From Prolixibacteraceae bacterium (GTDB lineage: Bacteria > Bacteroidota > Bacteroidia > Bacteroidales > Prolixibacteraceae), in assembly GCA_025355875.1 (NCBI GenBank), contig JANXYV010000154.1, positions 1 through 64,000 of the forward strand: a stretch of DNA of 64,000 nucleotides. The letters are read 5' to 3'. The notes below the pieces were generated by a model. That model had not been told where the DNA came from, made no database searches, and worked only from the letters and a program-made list of their open reading frames with translations. The stretch's first letter is position 1; the number at the start of each line of letters is the position of its first letter. The translations under genes and the position numbers were made by a program. Below, piece by piece: positions 7,427 through 15,878 of the stretch.

Positions 7427-9502
7427 ATGAAAACCTTAAACTTGTTCACACTACTTTTTCTCCTGACAATCGCTTCAAATGTCTTTTCACAGACTCAGCG
7501 CTCTATCGATCAACCTTTGCCATCCCGTCAGGTTCATCTCGATTTCCATACTTCGGAATTTATTCCCGGAATCGGTGAAAAATTTGATAAAAAACAGTTT
7601 CAGGAAGCCCTGAAAATTGGTCATATCAATTCGATTAACATTTTTGCCAAGTGCCATCACAGCTGGAGTTATTATCCCACTAAAATTGGTAATCAGCATC
7701 CAAATCTGAAGTTCGATCTCCTTGGCGCTGAAATTGAAGCCTGTCACGAGATAGGCGTGAAATGCCCGATTTATTTTACAGTTGGCTGGTCGGCTCACGA
7801 TGCGGAAACGCATCCCGAATGGTGTGCCCGCGAAAAAGATGGCAAATACCTGGCTTTTCTCTACGATTTCGATGCTAAACCCACCGATGTGAAAACCGAA
7901 AACTCCTGGAAATGGCTTTGTCCGGCTGCTGGTGGTGCTTACAGTGAGATGATCAAAAAACAGATAGAAGAAATTTGCCAAAATTATCCGGTTGATGGCT
8001 TTTGGTTCGACATTTACCATGTGGCCGATTTAGGTTGTTATTGCGAAAATTGCACCAAACGAATGCAGGCGGAAGGAGTTGACATGAATGATCACGAAGC
8101 TGTGGTGAAAAGCACGGCTTTGGCCATAAAAAAACATCAGACTGAACTAAGGGCAGTAATCACCAAATATTTTCCAAATGCAACGGTTTACTTTAATGCC
8201 ACACCTCATGTACGCAATAACGGAAGTTTCAACAATCACCTTTACGACCTGAACACCCATCAGGAACTCGAAGATTTGCCTTCCACCTGGGGTGGCTATG
8301 ATAAATTGCCGCTGGAAGCGAAATACCATTTGCAGAACGGAAATCCAATTGTGGCCATGAGCGGAAAGTTCCATAAATCGTGGGGCGAATTTGGCGGTTT
8401 CAAACATGCCGATGCCATTAAATATGAGGCAGCGGCCATGATTTCGAACGGAGCGGCCTGTAATTTTGGCGATCAGTTACACCCATCAGGTCTGATGGAT
8501 CTTGAAACTTACCGAAACATTGGCAAAGCGTATGAATATGTGGAGAAAATCGAAAAGTATGGTTTGGGCGGCTTGCCTGTTTCGCGCCTGGGATTGTGGT
8601 TGTCGCTCGACAATAAAGCCGACTATGGCATGGTGAATATCCTGCTCGAAACCCACAACGATTTCATCATTGCCAACGAAAAAGATCTCGATAATCTGGA
8701 ATTGCTGATTCTTCCAAGTGCCAGTCAATTAACGGAGGAACAGGCACAACGGATCAACAATTGGGTTCAAAAAGGTGGAAAACTGATTGCCTTTGGAGAA
8801 GGTGCAATAAACAAAAATCACGACAAATTCCTTATCAATGTAGGAGCCGATTATATTAGTAAATCGCCTTTCAATTTCGATTTTACGGTGGTGGAGAAAG
8901 AAATTGGCACCGAAGTGGTAAGCTCTCCATTCCTGAATTATGAGTCTGCATTGAGGTGCAAACCCACTTCAGGAACGGTATTGGCCTACATTCGTGAACC
9001 CTATTTTAACCGTACCATGGAAAAATATTCGGGTCACCGGGCAACACCTTATAAATTGGAGAACTCAGAATATCCCGCCGTTGTGAAAAATGGCAATGTT
9101 ATCTATTTCACGCATAAACTTGATCAATTGTATTACACTTCTGCGGTTCGTCTGCACCGTCAATTGGTTGCAAATGCCATCGATCTGTTGTACGAAAAGC
9201 CAATGATTGCGGTCAAAAACCTTCCAAGTTGTGGCAGGGTAAGTTTCCTGAAACAGGGAAAGGAAAACCGGTATGTGGCTCATTTGCTTTATGCGCCTGC
9301 TCTGCAGCGTGGCGAAGTGATGGTCATCGAAGATTTTTTGCCCGTTCCGGGAGTGGAAATTGAAGTGAATGTTCCGGAAAAAGTAAAAAAGGTTTACCAG
9401 ATTCCGGATGGTAAAAAGCTAGATTTCAAACGAAAAGACAACAAACTGATCGTAAAAGTTCCCACATTTACCATGCACACCGGGATAGTGCTTGAGTATT
9501 AA
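7427..9502 (+). CDS. Exported GHL6-like glycosidase with beta-galactosidase trimerisation-type domain
   Basis: This 691-residue protein has a signal peptide (cleavage near NVFSQTQ). The N-terminal TIM-barrel-like region (about 30-390) includes NIFAKCHHSWSYYPTK, WSAHDAETHPEWC and PVDGFWFDIYHVADLGCYCENC, a DGxxFD-CxC-C pattern typical of hypothetical glycosyl hydrolase 6 (GHL6) and distantly GH29/GH42-like enzymes. A Rossmann-like segment follows, with LLILPSASQLTEEQAQRINNWVQKGGKLIAFG (about 420-455), the trimerisation-type domain of GH42 relatives. The tail resembles a beta-sandwich. The substrate is not known; the neighbouring GH29 and GH141-like genes make a fucose-, arabinose- or galactose-containing glycan plausible. 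A pair of 10-bp direct repeats (ATCAGCACAG, 7341-7360) lies in the 250-bp upstream gap. Confidence 0.7.
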   Translation: MKTLNLFTLLFLLTIASNVFSQTQRSIDQPLPSRQVHLDFHTSEFIPGIGEKFDKKQFQEALKIGHINSINIFAKCHHSWSYYPTKIGNQHPNLKFDLLGAEIEACHEIGVKCPIYFTVGWSAHDAETHPEWCAREKDGKYLAFLYDFDAKPTDVKTENSWKWLCPAAGGAYSEMIKKQIEEICQNYPVDGFWFDIYHVADLGCYCENCTKRMQAEGVDMNDHEAVVKSTALAIKKHQTELRAVITKYFPNATVYFNATPHVRNNGSFNNHLYDLNTHQELEDLPSTWGGYDKLPLEAKYHLQNGNPIVAMSGKFHKSWGEFGGFKHADAIKYEAAAMISNGAACNFGDQLHPSGLMDLETYRNIGKAYEYVEKIEKYGLGGLPVSRLGLWLSLDNKADYGMVNILLETHNDFIIANEKDLDNLELLILPSASQLTEEQAQRINNWVQKGGKLIAFGEGAINKNHDKFLINVGADYISKSPFNFDFTVVEKEIGTEVVSSPFLNYESALRCKPTSGTVLAYIREPYFNRTMEKYSGHRATPYKLENSEYPAVVKNGNVIYFTHKLDQLYYTSAVRLHRQLVANAIDLLYEKPMIAVKNLPSCGRVSFLKQGKENRYVAHLLYAPALQRGEVMVIEDFLPVPGVEIEVNVPEKVKKVYQIPDGKKLDFKRKDNKLIVKVPTFTMHTGIVLEY

Positions 9503-9522
9503 CTAAACCAGATTTAAATGCC

Positions 9523-9943
9523 ATGAAGCAACTTTGTTCCCTGTTTTTTGTGCTTGAATCTGGCTTGGCTCAACTTCAGGCTAAACACATTTTTATTCTT
9601 CGACCGATTGTTCAGGAATTAATACGGGCGGGATGTTGGCTATAACCCATGATCATGAAATAGTATACAAAACGGTAACCCGAAACTGACGCATAAATAT
9701 AATACCAAGAGAAAGGGCAATTTCGACAAAACCAAATTTCTGGCGTGTATTCACCAGAACGACTTAAGGAAGCTAAACGTGAACTCGAAAGTGTTCATTT
9801 TTGATCCGCTCAGCTCAACAGTTGGGATCAGGCAAACTTCAGGAAATGAAGTGCTGACAATTCCACTTTCAGTGGACGGGATTTACCTGGTAAAGGTTGA
9901 ACATGGGAATCAAATATTTTTAGGGAAAGTACTTGTGTTTTAA
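9523..9943 (+). pseudogene. Remnant of a T9SS-exported protein gene (ends retained, middle lost)
   Basis: The gap between the two intact glycosidase genes holds two broken coding pieces. At 9523-9645 an ATG opens a 40-codon frame beginning MKQLCSLFFVLESGLAQLQ, which looks like a signal peptide. It soon degenerates and hits a stop. At 9659-9943 an 94-codon open frame without an ATG ends in KVFIFDPLSSTVGIRQTSGN...LSVDGIYLVKVEHGNQ...GKVLVF. The pattern GIYLVKVE-(basic turn)-GKVLV is a type IX (Por) sorting-domain terminus. The pieces are in different frames and too short for a functional exported enzyme, so I read this as a secreted-protein gene that lost its middle. No ATG start is available to the second piece, which explains its absence from the ORF track. 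Confidence 0.65.
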
Positions 9944-10040
9944 GCTGGATTGATAGTGGCAGACAGGCATTGATTTTTTTAATTGATTTACTGAGAATTG
10001 TGGATAATATGGCACTTAACTAAAACTAAACAACTAAACT

Positions 10041-13000
10041 ATGAAACAAAAACTGGTTACCCGATTGTTAGCTTTTTTCTTTTTATCTATTCTGGCTTCC
10101 ATAAGTTTTAACGGATTTTGCCAGACAACTCCTTCTGATATTGTTGCCAAATTGGATGCTTATAATGTGAGTTGGACAACGCCAAGCACCACCGGTTCAG
10201 CTGGCTCTATGCCAATTGGCAATGGCGACATTACCTCGAATGTATGGGTCGAGAAGGATGGCGATTTGATGCTCTACCTCGGAAAATCGGACAATTGGAG
10301 CGAAGGTACCCGGATGTTGAAAACCGGCCGTGTCCGAATCAGCATCCTTCCAAATCCTTTTCTAACGGGCAATTCGTTTAAACAGGAACTTAATTTGCAC
10401 AAAGGAGAAATGAATGTCTCTGCAGGTGCAACAGGTTCAATGATCAAACTAAAAATATGGGTCGATGCAAATCATCCGGTTATCCATGTTGAGGCAACAG
10501 GCGATCAGAAATTTTCGATGAAATGCAAAACAGAGATTATGCGTCCGCTCGCTTACACTCTGCCTTCAGCAACTGATCCATTGGCTCATAGTTTTTTAGG
10601 TGTGCGCGATGGAGTACTTAGGCCAACAGAAAGCGCTGACATAGTTTTGTCGGGAGACAATGTTACCGGTTGGTATCACCGGAATACAAGCTCCTTGTTT
10701 TCTACCATTCTGACCAACGAAAACCTGGGCACAATGGTCAATTCGTTTGCTGATCCCTACCTTAACCGAACCTTTGGGGCAATAGTGAAAGGAGATGGAA
10801 TGATAAAAGCAGATGATCTTACTTTGCAAACCTCAGCCGATGTATCGAATTGTTCTTTGTCAATATACTCATACACAGCACAGACCAATACCCTGGAAGA
10901 ATGGGAAAGTCAGTTCAATACAAAAATTGCCGAAACAGAAGCCATTCCGCTTGCAACAGCTTATACCAGTCATGGAATCTGGTGGGATAATTTCTGGAGC
11001 CGGAGCTGGGTTTTTATTACAGGCGATGCTGCAGCAACCTCAGTCACTCAGGGGTACTTGCTTCAACGCTATATGATGGCCTGCATGAGCCGGGGAAAAC
11101 ATCCGGTCAAATTTAATGGAGGCTCACTTACTTTTGATTATAATGGAAAGAATGGAGACTTCCGCCAATGGGGTCCTGGTTACTGGAATCAGAATGTCCG
11201 TCACCTATACTGGCCTATGATGTCTGGTGGAGACTTTGATTTAATGATGCCATGGTTCGATTGTTACCTAAACATGATCCCGATTCAAAAGGCGTTTACA
11301 CAGAAATTATACAACCACGACGGAGCATTGTTTCCCGAAACATTTAATTTCTTTGGCCTGAATATTCTAGACGACTGGGGATGGGGAAATACCGATAATA
11401 AAACAATAAATCCTTACATCCGATATCACTATTCAGGCGCTTTGGAAGTCATCTCACAAATGTTGGATTATTACTACTTTACCAAAGATCCTGTATTTCT
11501 GAACAAATATATCGTCCCCTTTTCGACCGAAGCCATTCGGTTCTTCGACAAACATTTCCCGAAAGAAAATGGGATCATCAAGTTTTATCCGGCCAACGCA
11601 CTCGAAACCTATTGGGATTGCACCAATCCAACCGACATTGTAGCCGGTTTGCAATACGTGATTCCCAAGCTTTGTTCTTTACCTGAAAATGCCATTTCTT
11701 CTGATTTAAAAGCTGAGTGGACGAATTGCCTGAACTCCTTGCCTCCAATCGCTTTTGATGCTGAAGCACTGGCTGTAAAACCTGCTGAAATAGCCGGAAA
11801 CGCCAACAACTCAGAAGATCCGGATTGCTATTCCATTTTCCCATACAAGATTTATGTCAATGGCCGTGAAAACATCGATATCGGGATTGAAACCTATGCA
11901 AACCGCAAGGAAAAGAAGTCGACCTGCTGGGCTCCTGATCCGATTTGGGCGGCCTTGGTTGGCATGACCGATAATGCGAAGCAATATGTAACCGACGATT
12001 CAAAATCCTTGGATGCCAATGTCAGGTTTCCGGCCTTCTGGGCGCCGCGAAATGACTATATGCCCGATCTGGATAATGGTGGTGCCATGATGACCGGCGT
12101 CCAAAGCATGCTCCTTCAGAATGTAGATTCACTTATTCGGGTATTGCCATCCTGGCCTTCAACATGGAATGTCGATTATAAACTTCAGGCATTTGATAAT
12201 ACTACGGTAAGGTTGATTTCAACTGGCCAGACCATTAATCAGATCGACGTTTTGCCATCAAATCGGTTAAAAGATGTTGTTTTGCCAAACGGGAAACAAA
12301 ACCAAAGCCTTATTATGTCGCCTTTTCCGGTAACAAAACCCGGGGCAAAGCCTCTAACAAATAAGGCATTTGCAAGTTCCAAACTGCCAGTGACCTATCT
12401 CTCATCCGACACTACGGTGGCCAAGGTATCGGGCACTTCCATTGTAATCGTTGGAAAAGGAACATCAGTTATAACCGCTTTTCAGACCGGGAATGAGCTT
12501 TTTAATCCAAGTCCCAGGATCAGCAGGAAACTGGTCGTATCATCTCAGACGTATAAAAAAATCGAAGCTGAAACATTTACCGGACAATCGGGGATCGAGA
12601 CGGAGAACAGCAGCGAGAGTGGGCAGGATGTAACCCGAATCGATGGTGGAGATTACACTTTTTATAAAGATGTAAGCCTCACAAACGTGTCAAATATTGA
12701 ATTAAGAGTGGCAAGCAGTCTTCCGGTTGGGAGCAGTGCCGGATCTATCGAAATCAGGACTGGCAGCATCACAGGACCAATTCTGGGTGAAATAGAAGTG
12801 AAAGGTACAGGCGGTGCCCAAATCTGGACCACCATTTCGTGTCCAATTACCAGTGCCAAAGGTACTCAGGTAGTTTACCTGATGTATAAAAACAACTGTA
12901 ATTTTAATCTTAACTGGCTGCAGACGCTATCCTTTCCGACCGGAATTGAAAACAGGACAAAGCAGGAATACAGAATGAAACTTTTTCCAAATCCGGCTGA

Positions 13001-13226
13001 AAAAAATTGCCAAATCCAATTAACGAACCCAGACAGCTCAAATGGTGACTTAACTTTGAATATATACAGCATTCAGGGAAAACTAATCAATTCAAGCATT
13101 TACCGATCACAACCTGGATCTCTGGAAGTTTCAGTCAATACAAGTGCATTTCAGTCAGGAATTTACCTGGTTGATTGTACCTGGAAAGATGGATGCCGGA
13201 AAACCGAAAAACTGATGATTAAGTAA
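10041..13226 (+). CDS. Large T9SS-exported DUF5703-like glycosidase with CBM6-like domain
   Basis: This 1061-residue protein has a signal peptide (cleavage near NGFCQTT, about residue 29). The N-terminal beta-sandwich (about 35-285: SWTTPSTTGSAGSMPIGNGDITSNVWVEKDGDLMLYLGKSDNWSE) and the (alpha/alpha)-barrel-like middle (about 290-720: HGIWWDNFWSRSWVF, FNGGSLTFDYNG, YWPMMSGGDFDLMMPWFD) resemble DUF5703/GH95-type proteins. A Big/Ig-like segment follows, then a CBM6-like module (about 835-965: KIEAETFTGQSGIETE...GGDYTFYKDVSL). The last 80 residues are a T9SS type A sorting domain (MKLFPNPAEK...SGIYLVDCTWKDG...KTEKLMIK), so it is probably attached to the cell surface or secreted. The exact substrate is unknown. 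It is the only intact gene here with a clear T9SS tail. Confidence 0.75.
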   Translation: MKQKLVTRLLAFFFLSILASISFNGFCQTTPSDIVAKLDAYNVSWTTPSTTGSAGSMPIGNGDITSNVWVEKDGDLMLYLGKSDNWSEGTRMLKTGRVRISILPNPFLTGNSFKQELNLHKGEMNVSAGATGSMIKLKIWVDANHPVIHVEATGDQKFSMKCKTEIMRPLAYTLPSATDPLAHSFLGVRDGVLRPTESADIVLSGDNVTGWYHRNTSSLFSTILTNENLGTMVNSFADPYLNRTFGAIVKGDGMIKADDLTLQTSADVSNCSLSIYSYTAQTNTLEEWESQFNTKIAETEAIPLATAYTSHGIWWDNFWSRSWVFITGDAAATSVTQGYLLQRYMMACMSRGKHPVKFNGGSLTFDYNGKNGDFRQWGPGYWNQNVRHLYWPMMSGGDFDLMMPWFDCYLNMIPIQKAFTQKLYNHDGALFPETFNFFGLNILDDWGWGNTDNKTINPYIRYHYSGALEVISQMLDYYYFTKDPVFLNKYIVPFSTEAIRFFDKHFPKENGIIKFYPANALETYWDCTNPTDIVAGLQYVIPKLCSLPENAISSDLKAEWTNCLNSLPPIAFDAEALAVKPAEIAGNANNSEDPDCYSIFPYKIYVNGRENIDIGIETYANRKEKKSTCWAPDPIWAALVGMTDNAKQYVTDDSKSLDANVRFPAFWAPRNDYMPDLDNGGAMMTGVQSMLLQNVDSLIRVLPSWPSTWNVDYKLQAFDNTTVRLISTGQTINQIDVLPSNRLKDVVLPNGKQNQSLIMSPFPVTKPGAKPLTNKAFASSKLPVTYLSSDTTVAKVSGTSIVIVGKGTSVITAFQTGNELFNPSPRISRKLVVSSQTYKKIEAETFTGQSGIETENSSESGQDVTRIDGGDYTFYKDVSLTNVSNIELRVASSLPVGSSAGSIEIRTGSITGPILGEIEVKGTGGAQIWTTISCPITSAKGTQVVYLMYKNNCNFNLNWLQTLSFPTGIENRTKQEYRMKLFPNPAEKNCQIQLTNPDSSNGDLTLNIYSIQGKLINSSIYRSQPGSLEVSVNTSAFQSGIYLVDCTWKDGCRKTEKLMIK

Positions 13227-13263
13227 GAAAGAACTTCCAGTATTGAAACATAACCCATTACTT

Positions 13264-15867
13264 ATGAAACCTTTTCTGATTCTTTCCCTTTTTCTCTTTT
13301 CCCTTTCCTCTTTTGCCCAGCAGAAGCCCTGGATTGATTTTAATCGCAACGGCAAAATGGATGTTTACGAAAATCCTGAAGCTGAAATTGACAAGCGGGT
13401 CAACGATTTGCTTTCGCGCATGACTGTGGAGGAGAAAATGCAGATTTTGCACGAAGTGGCTCCTGCCATATCGAGGCTGGGAGTTGCCAAATATGATCAT
13501 GGCAACGAAGCGCTGCACGGAGTATGCCGCCCGGGAAAATTCACGGTTTTCCCGCAGGCAATAGCCTTGGGGGCAACCTGGAATCCTGAATTGATCAACA
13601 AAGTATCGACAGCCATTTCTGACGAAGCACGCGCCAAGTGGAACGAGTTGAATCAAGGGAAAGACCAATTGGAAAAGTACAGCGATGTTCTGGCTTTCTG
13701 GTCGCCCACGGTAAATATGGCTCGCGATCCGCGCTGGGGACGAACTCCGGAAACCTACGGTGAAGATCCGTATCTGACTTCGCGCATCGGGGTGGCCTTT
13801 GTCAAAGGTCTGCAGGGCGATGATCCGCACTACCTGAAAGTGGTTTCGACCCCGAAGCATTTTGCGGCTAACAACGAAGAACACAACCGCTTTGAATGCA
13901 AAGTGAACGTGTCGGAAAGGACATTTCGTTCGTATTATCTTCCGGCATTCAAGGCGCTGATCACCGAAGGAAAAGCACAAGCCATCATGAGCGCCTATCC
14001 TGCCATCAATGGTGTTCCCTGCACGGCCAACAAATGGTTGCTCACCGATATTTTGCGAAATGAATGGGGATTCAACGGCTATGTGGTTTCCGATTGTGGT
14101 GCGGTTGGGAATGTATTTTCCCCTCACAATTATGCGCCCACCCGCGAAGATGCCGCGGCAATGTCGCTCAAAGCCGGTCTTGACCTCGAATGTGCCGGTT
14201 ATTGCAACGACTGTTTCATGTATCGAGACTTCCTTCCAAAAGCCTACAACCTGGGCAAAGTCACCGAAAGCGAAATCAATATGGCAGCCTTCAGGGTTTT
14301 GCGTGCCCGGTTCAAATTGGGAATGTTCGACGATCCATCGCTAAATCCGTACACCAAAATTTCACCCACAGTCATCGGGAATAAAGAACATCAGCAGCTG
14401 GCACTCAAGACGGCCCGTCAATCCATCGTTTTGCTAAAAAACAACAACAATATTCTGCCTTTGAACCGAAGCAAAATCAAATCGATTGCGGTTTTGGGAA
14501 TCAACGCTGCCACTTGCGAATTCGGCGATTACAGCGGTGTTTCGAAAAACGATCCTGTTTCGCCTTTGCAGGGAATCATCAACAAAGCAGGAAACGAAAT
14601 TCAGGTCAAAACACTTCCATGGATTGGAAAAATGACACAACAGGAAATCATTCCGACCGCCTTTTACACGCATCCCGAGAATGGGAAAATTCGAAAAGGC
14701 CTGAAAGTTGAATATTTTTCCAATGCTGCTTTCTTTGGAAATCCTTCTGTATCCGGAACAGAAAATATCCTTTTCGATCCGGCCAATCAGCCGCCAAATT
14801 CGGCCATTCCGTCCGTTCCGGTTTCGATCCGCTGGACTGGACTTCTGAATCCGACGGTTTCCGGAACATACACCTTCGGCATCAAACAATCTGGTGAATA
14901 CAAATTGTACCTGAACGGCAAAATCCTAATGGATACCCAAAATGAAATGGCAACGATTGATATGGAAGCAGGGAAAAGTTACACTTTAAAATTGGAATAC
15001 CGTTGCAGCAGCGGACAGGCGTATTGCGCTCTTTCGTGGAAAACTCCGGATAAAAAAGGCTCCGACATGTACCAGGCCGAGAAGAAACTGGCCAAAAGCT
15101 GCGATGTGGTGATTGCGGTTCTAGGCATAAACAAATCGATCGAGATGGAAGGCCGTGACCGAACTACCCTGGATCTGCCAATCGATCAGCAGCAGTTTAT
15201 TCAGGATATATACAAAGCCAACCCTAAAACCGTGGTAGTTCTGGTCGCCGGAAGTTCGCTGGCCATCAACTGGATTCAGGAAAATGTGCCGGCCATTGTC
15301 GATGCATGGTATCCGGGCGAACAGGGCGGAAACGCGATTGCCGAAGTTTTGTTTGGCGAAACCAATCCGGCCGGGCGATTGCCGCTTACCTGGTACAAAT
15401 CTATGGATGATCTGCCGCCGTTCAATGATTATGAAATTTCGAGGGGCCGCACCTACATGTATTTCGAAGGAAAACCCATTTATCCGTTTGGATTCGGTTT
15501 GAGTTACACTAATTTTACCTATTCCAATCTTCAGCTTGATAAAACGGAGATGCAGCGCGGTGATACCGTTTCGGTGAAATTGGATGTCCAAAATTCAGGA
15601 AAATCTGATGGCGATGAAGTGGTTCAGTTGTATATTCATCAGAAATTGGCAACTGTAAAATTGCCACAGAAGCAACTGAAAGCATTTCAACGGATCAGCC
15701 TGAAAAAAGGTGAAATAAAAACCGTCAGTTTCCAGCTCTGCCGCAAAGATTTATCGTTCTGGAACGAAAAGAACGAATTTGTGATGGAACCGGGAGAAAT
15801 TCAGATTCTGGTCGGTGCCTCATCCGAAGATATTCGTTTAAAAACCAAGACCACCATCATAAACTAA
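13264..15867 (+). CDS. GH3 beta-glycosidase with PA14 domain
   Basis: The listed frame opens with TTG at 13243. ATG at 13264 is preferred because it begins the signal peptide MKPFLILSLFLFSLSSFAQQ directly, giving 867 residues. The GH3 N-terminal barrel follows (VNDLLSRMTVEEKMQILHE; NMARDPRWGRTPETYGEDPYL; PKHFAANN), with the nucleophile Asp in GYVVSDCGAV. The second GH3 domain is interrupted by a PA14 domain (about 470-610: KVEYFSNAAFFGNPS...SGTYTFGIKQSGEYKLYLNGK). An FnIII-like domain closes the protein. The family hydrolyses beta-linked glucose, xylose or arabinose from oligosaccharide ends, probably in the periplasm. The final YPFGFGLSYT motif is typical. It lies 37 bp after the DUF5703-like gene. 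Confidence 0.9.
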   Translation: MKPFLILSLFLFSLSSFAQQKPWIDFNRNGKMDVYENPEAEIDKRVNDLLSRMTVEEKMQILHEVAPAISRLGVAKYDHGNEALHGVCRPGKFTVFPQAIALGATWNPELINKVSTAISDEARAKWNELNQGKDQLEKYSDVLAFWSPTVNMARDPRWGRTPETYGEDPYLTSRIGVAFVKGLQGDDPHYLKVVSTPKHFAANNEEHNRFECKVNVSERTFRSYYLPAFKALITEGKAQAIMSAYPAINGVPCTANKWLLTDILRNEWGFNGYVVSDCGAVGNVFSPHNYAPTREDAAAMSLKAGLDLECAGYCNDCFMYRDFLPKAYNLGKVTESEINMAAFRVLRARFKLGMFDDPSLNPYTKISPTVIGNKEHQQLALKTARQSIVLLKNNNNILPLNRSKIKSIAVLGINAATCEFGDYSGVSKNDPVSPLQGIINKAGNEIQVKTLPWIGKMTQQEIIPTAFYTHPENGKIRKGLKVEYFSNAAFFGNPSVSGTENILFDPANQPPNSAIPSVPVSIRWTGLLNPTVSGTYTFGIKQSGEYKLYLNGKILMDTQNEMATIDMEAGKSYTLKLEYRCSSGQAYCALSWKTPDKKGSDMYQAEKKLAKSCDVVIAVLGINKSIEMEGRDRTTLDLPIDQQQFIQDIYKANPKTVVVLVAGSSLAINWIQENVPAIVDAWYPGEQGGNAIAEVLFGETNPAGRLPLTWYKSMDDLPPFNDYEISRGRTYMYFEGKPIYPFGFGLSYTNFTYSNLQLDKTEMQRGDTVSVKLDVQNSGKSDGDEVVQLYIHQKLATVKLPQKQLKAFQRISLKKGEIKTVSFQLCRKDLSFWNEKNEFVMEPGEIQILVGASSEDIRLKTKTTIIN

Positions 15868-15878
15868 AGTGAATCACT

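Noticed and set aside
13258-14127. 289-residue minus-strand ORF
   Set aside because: Antisense shadow of the GH3-PA14 gene; no recognisable motif.
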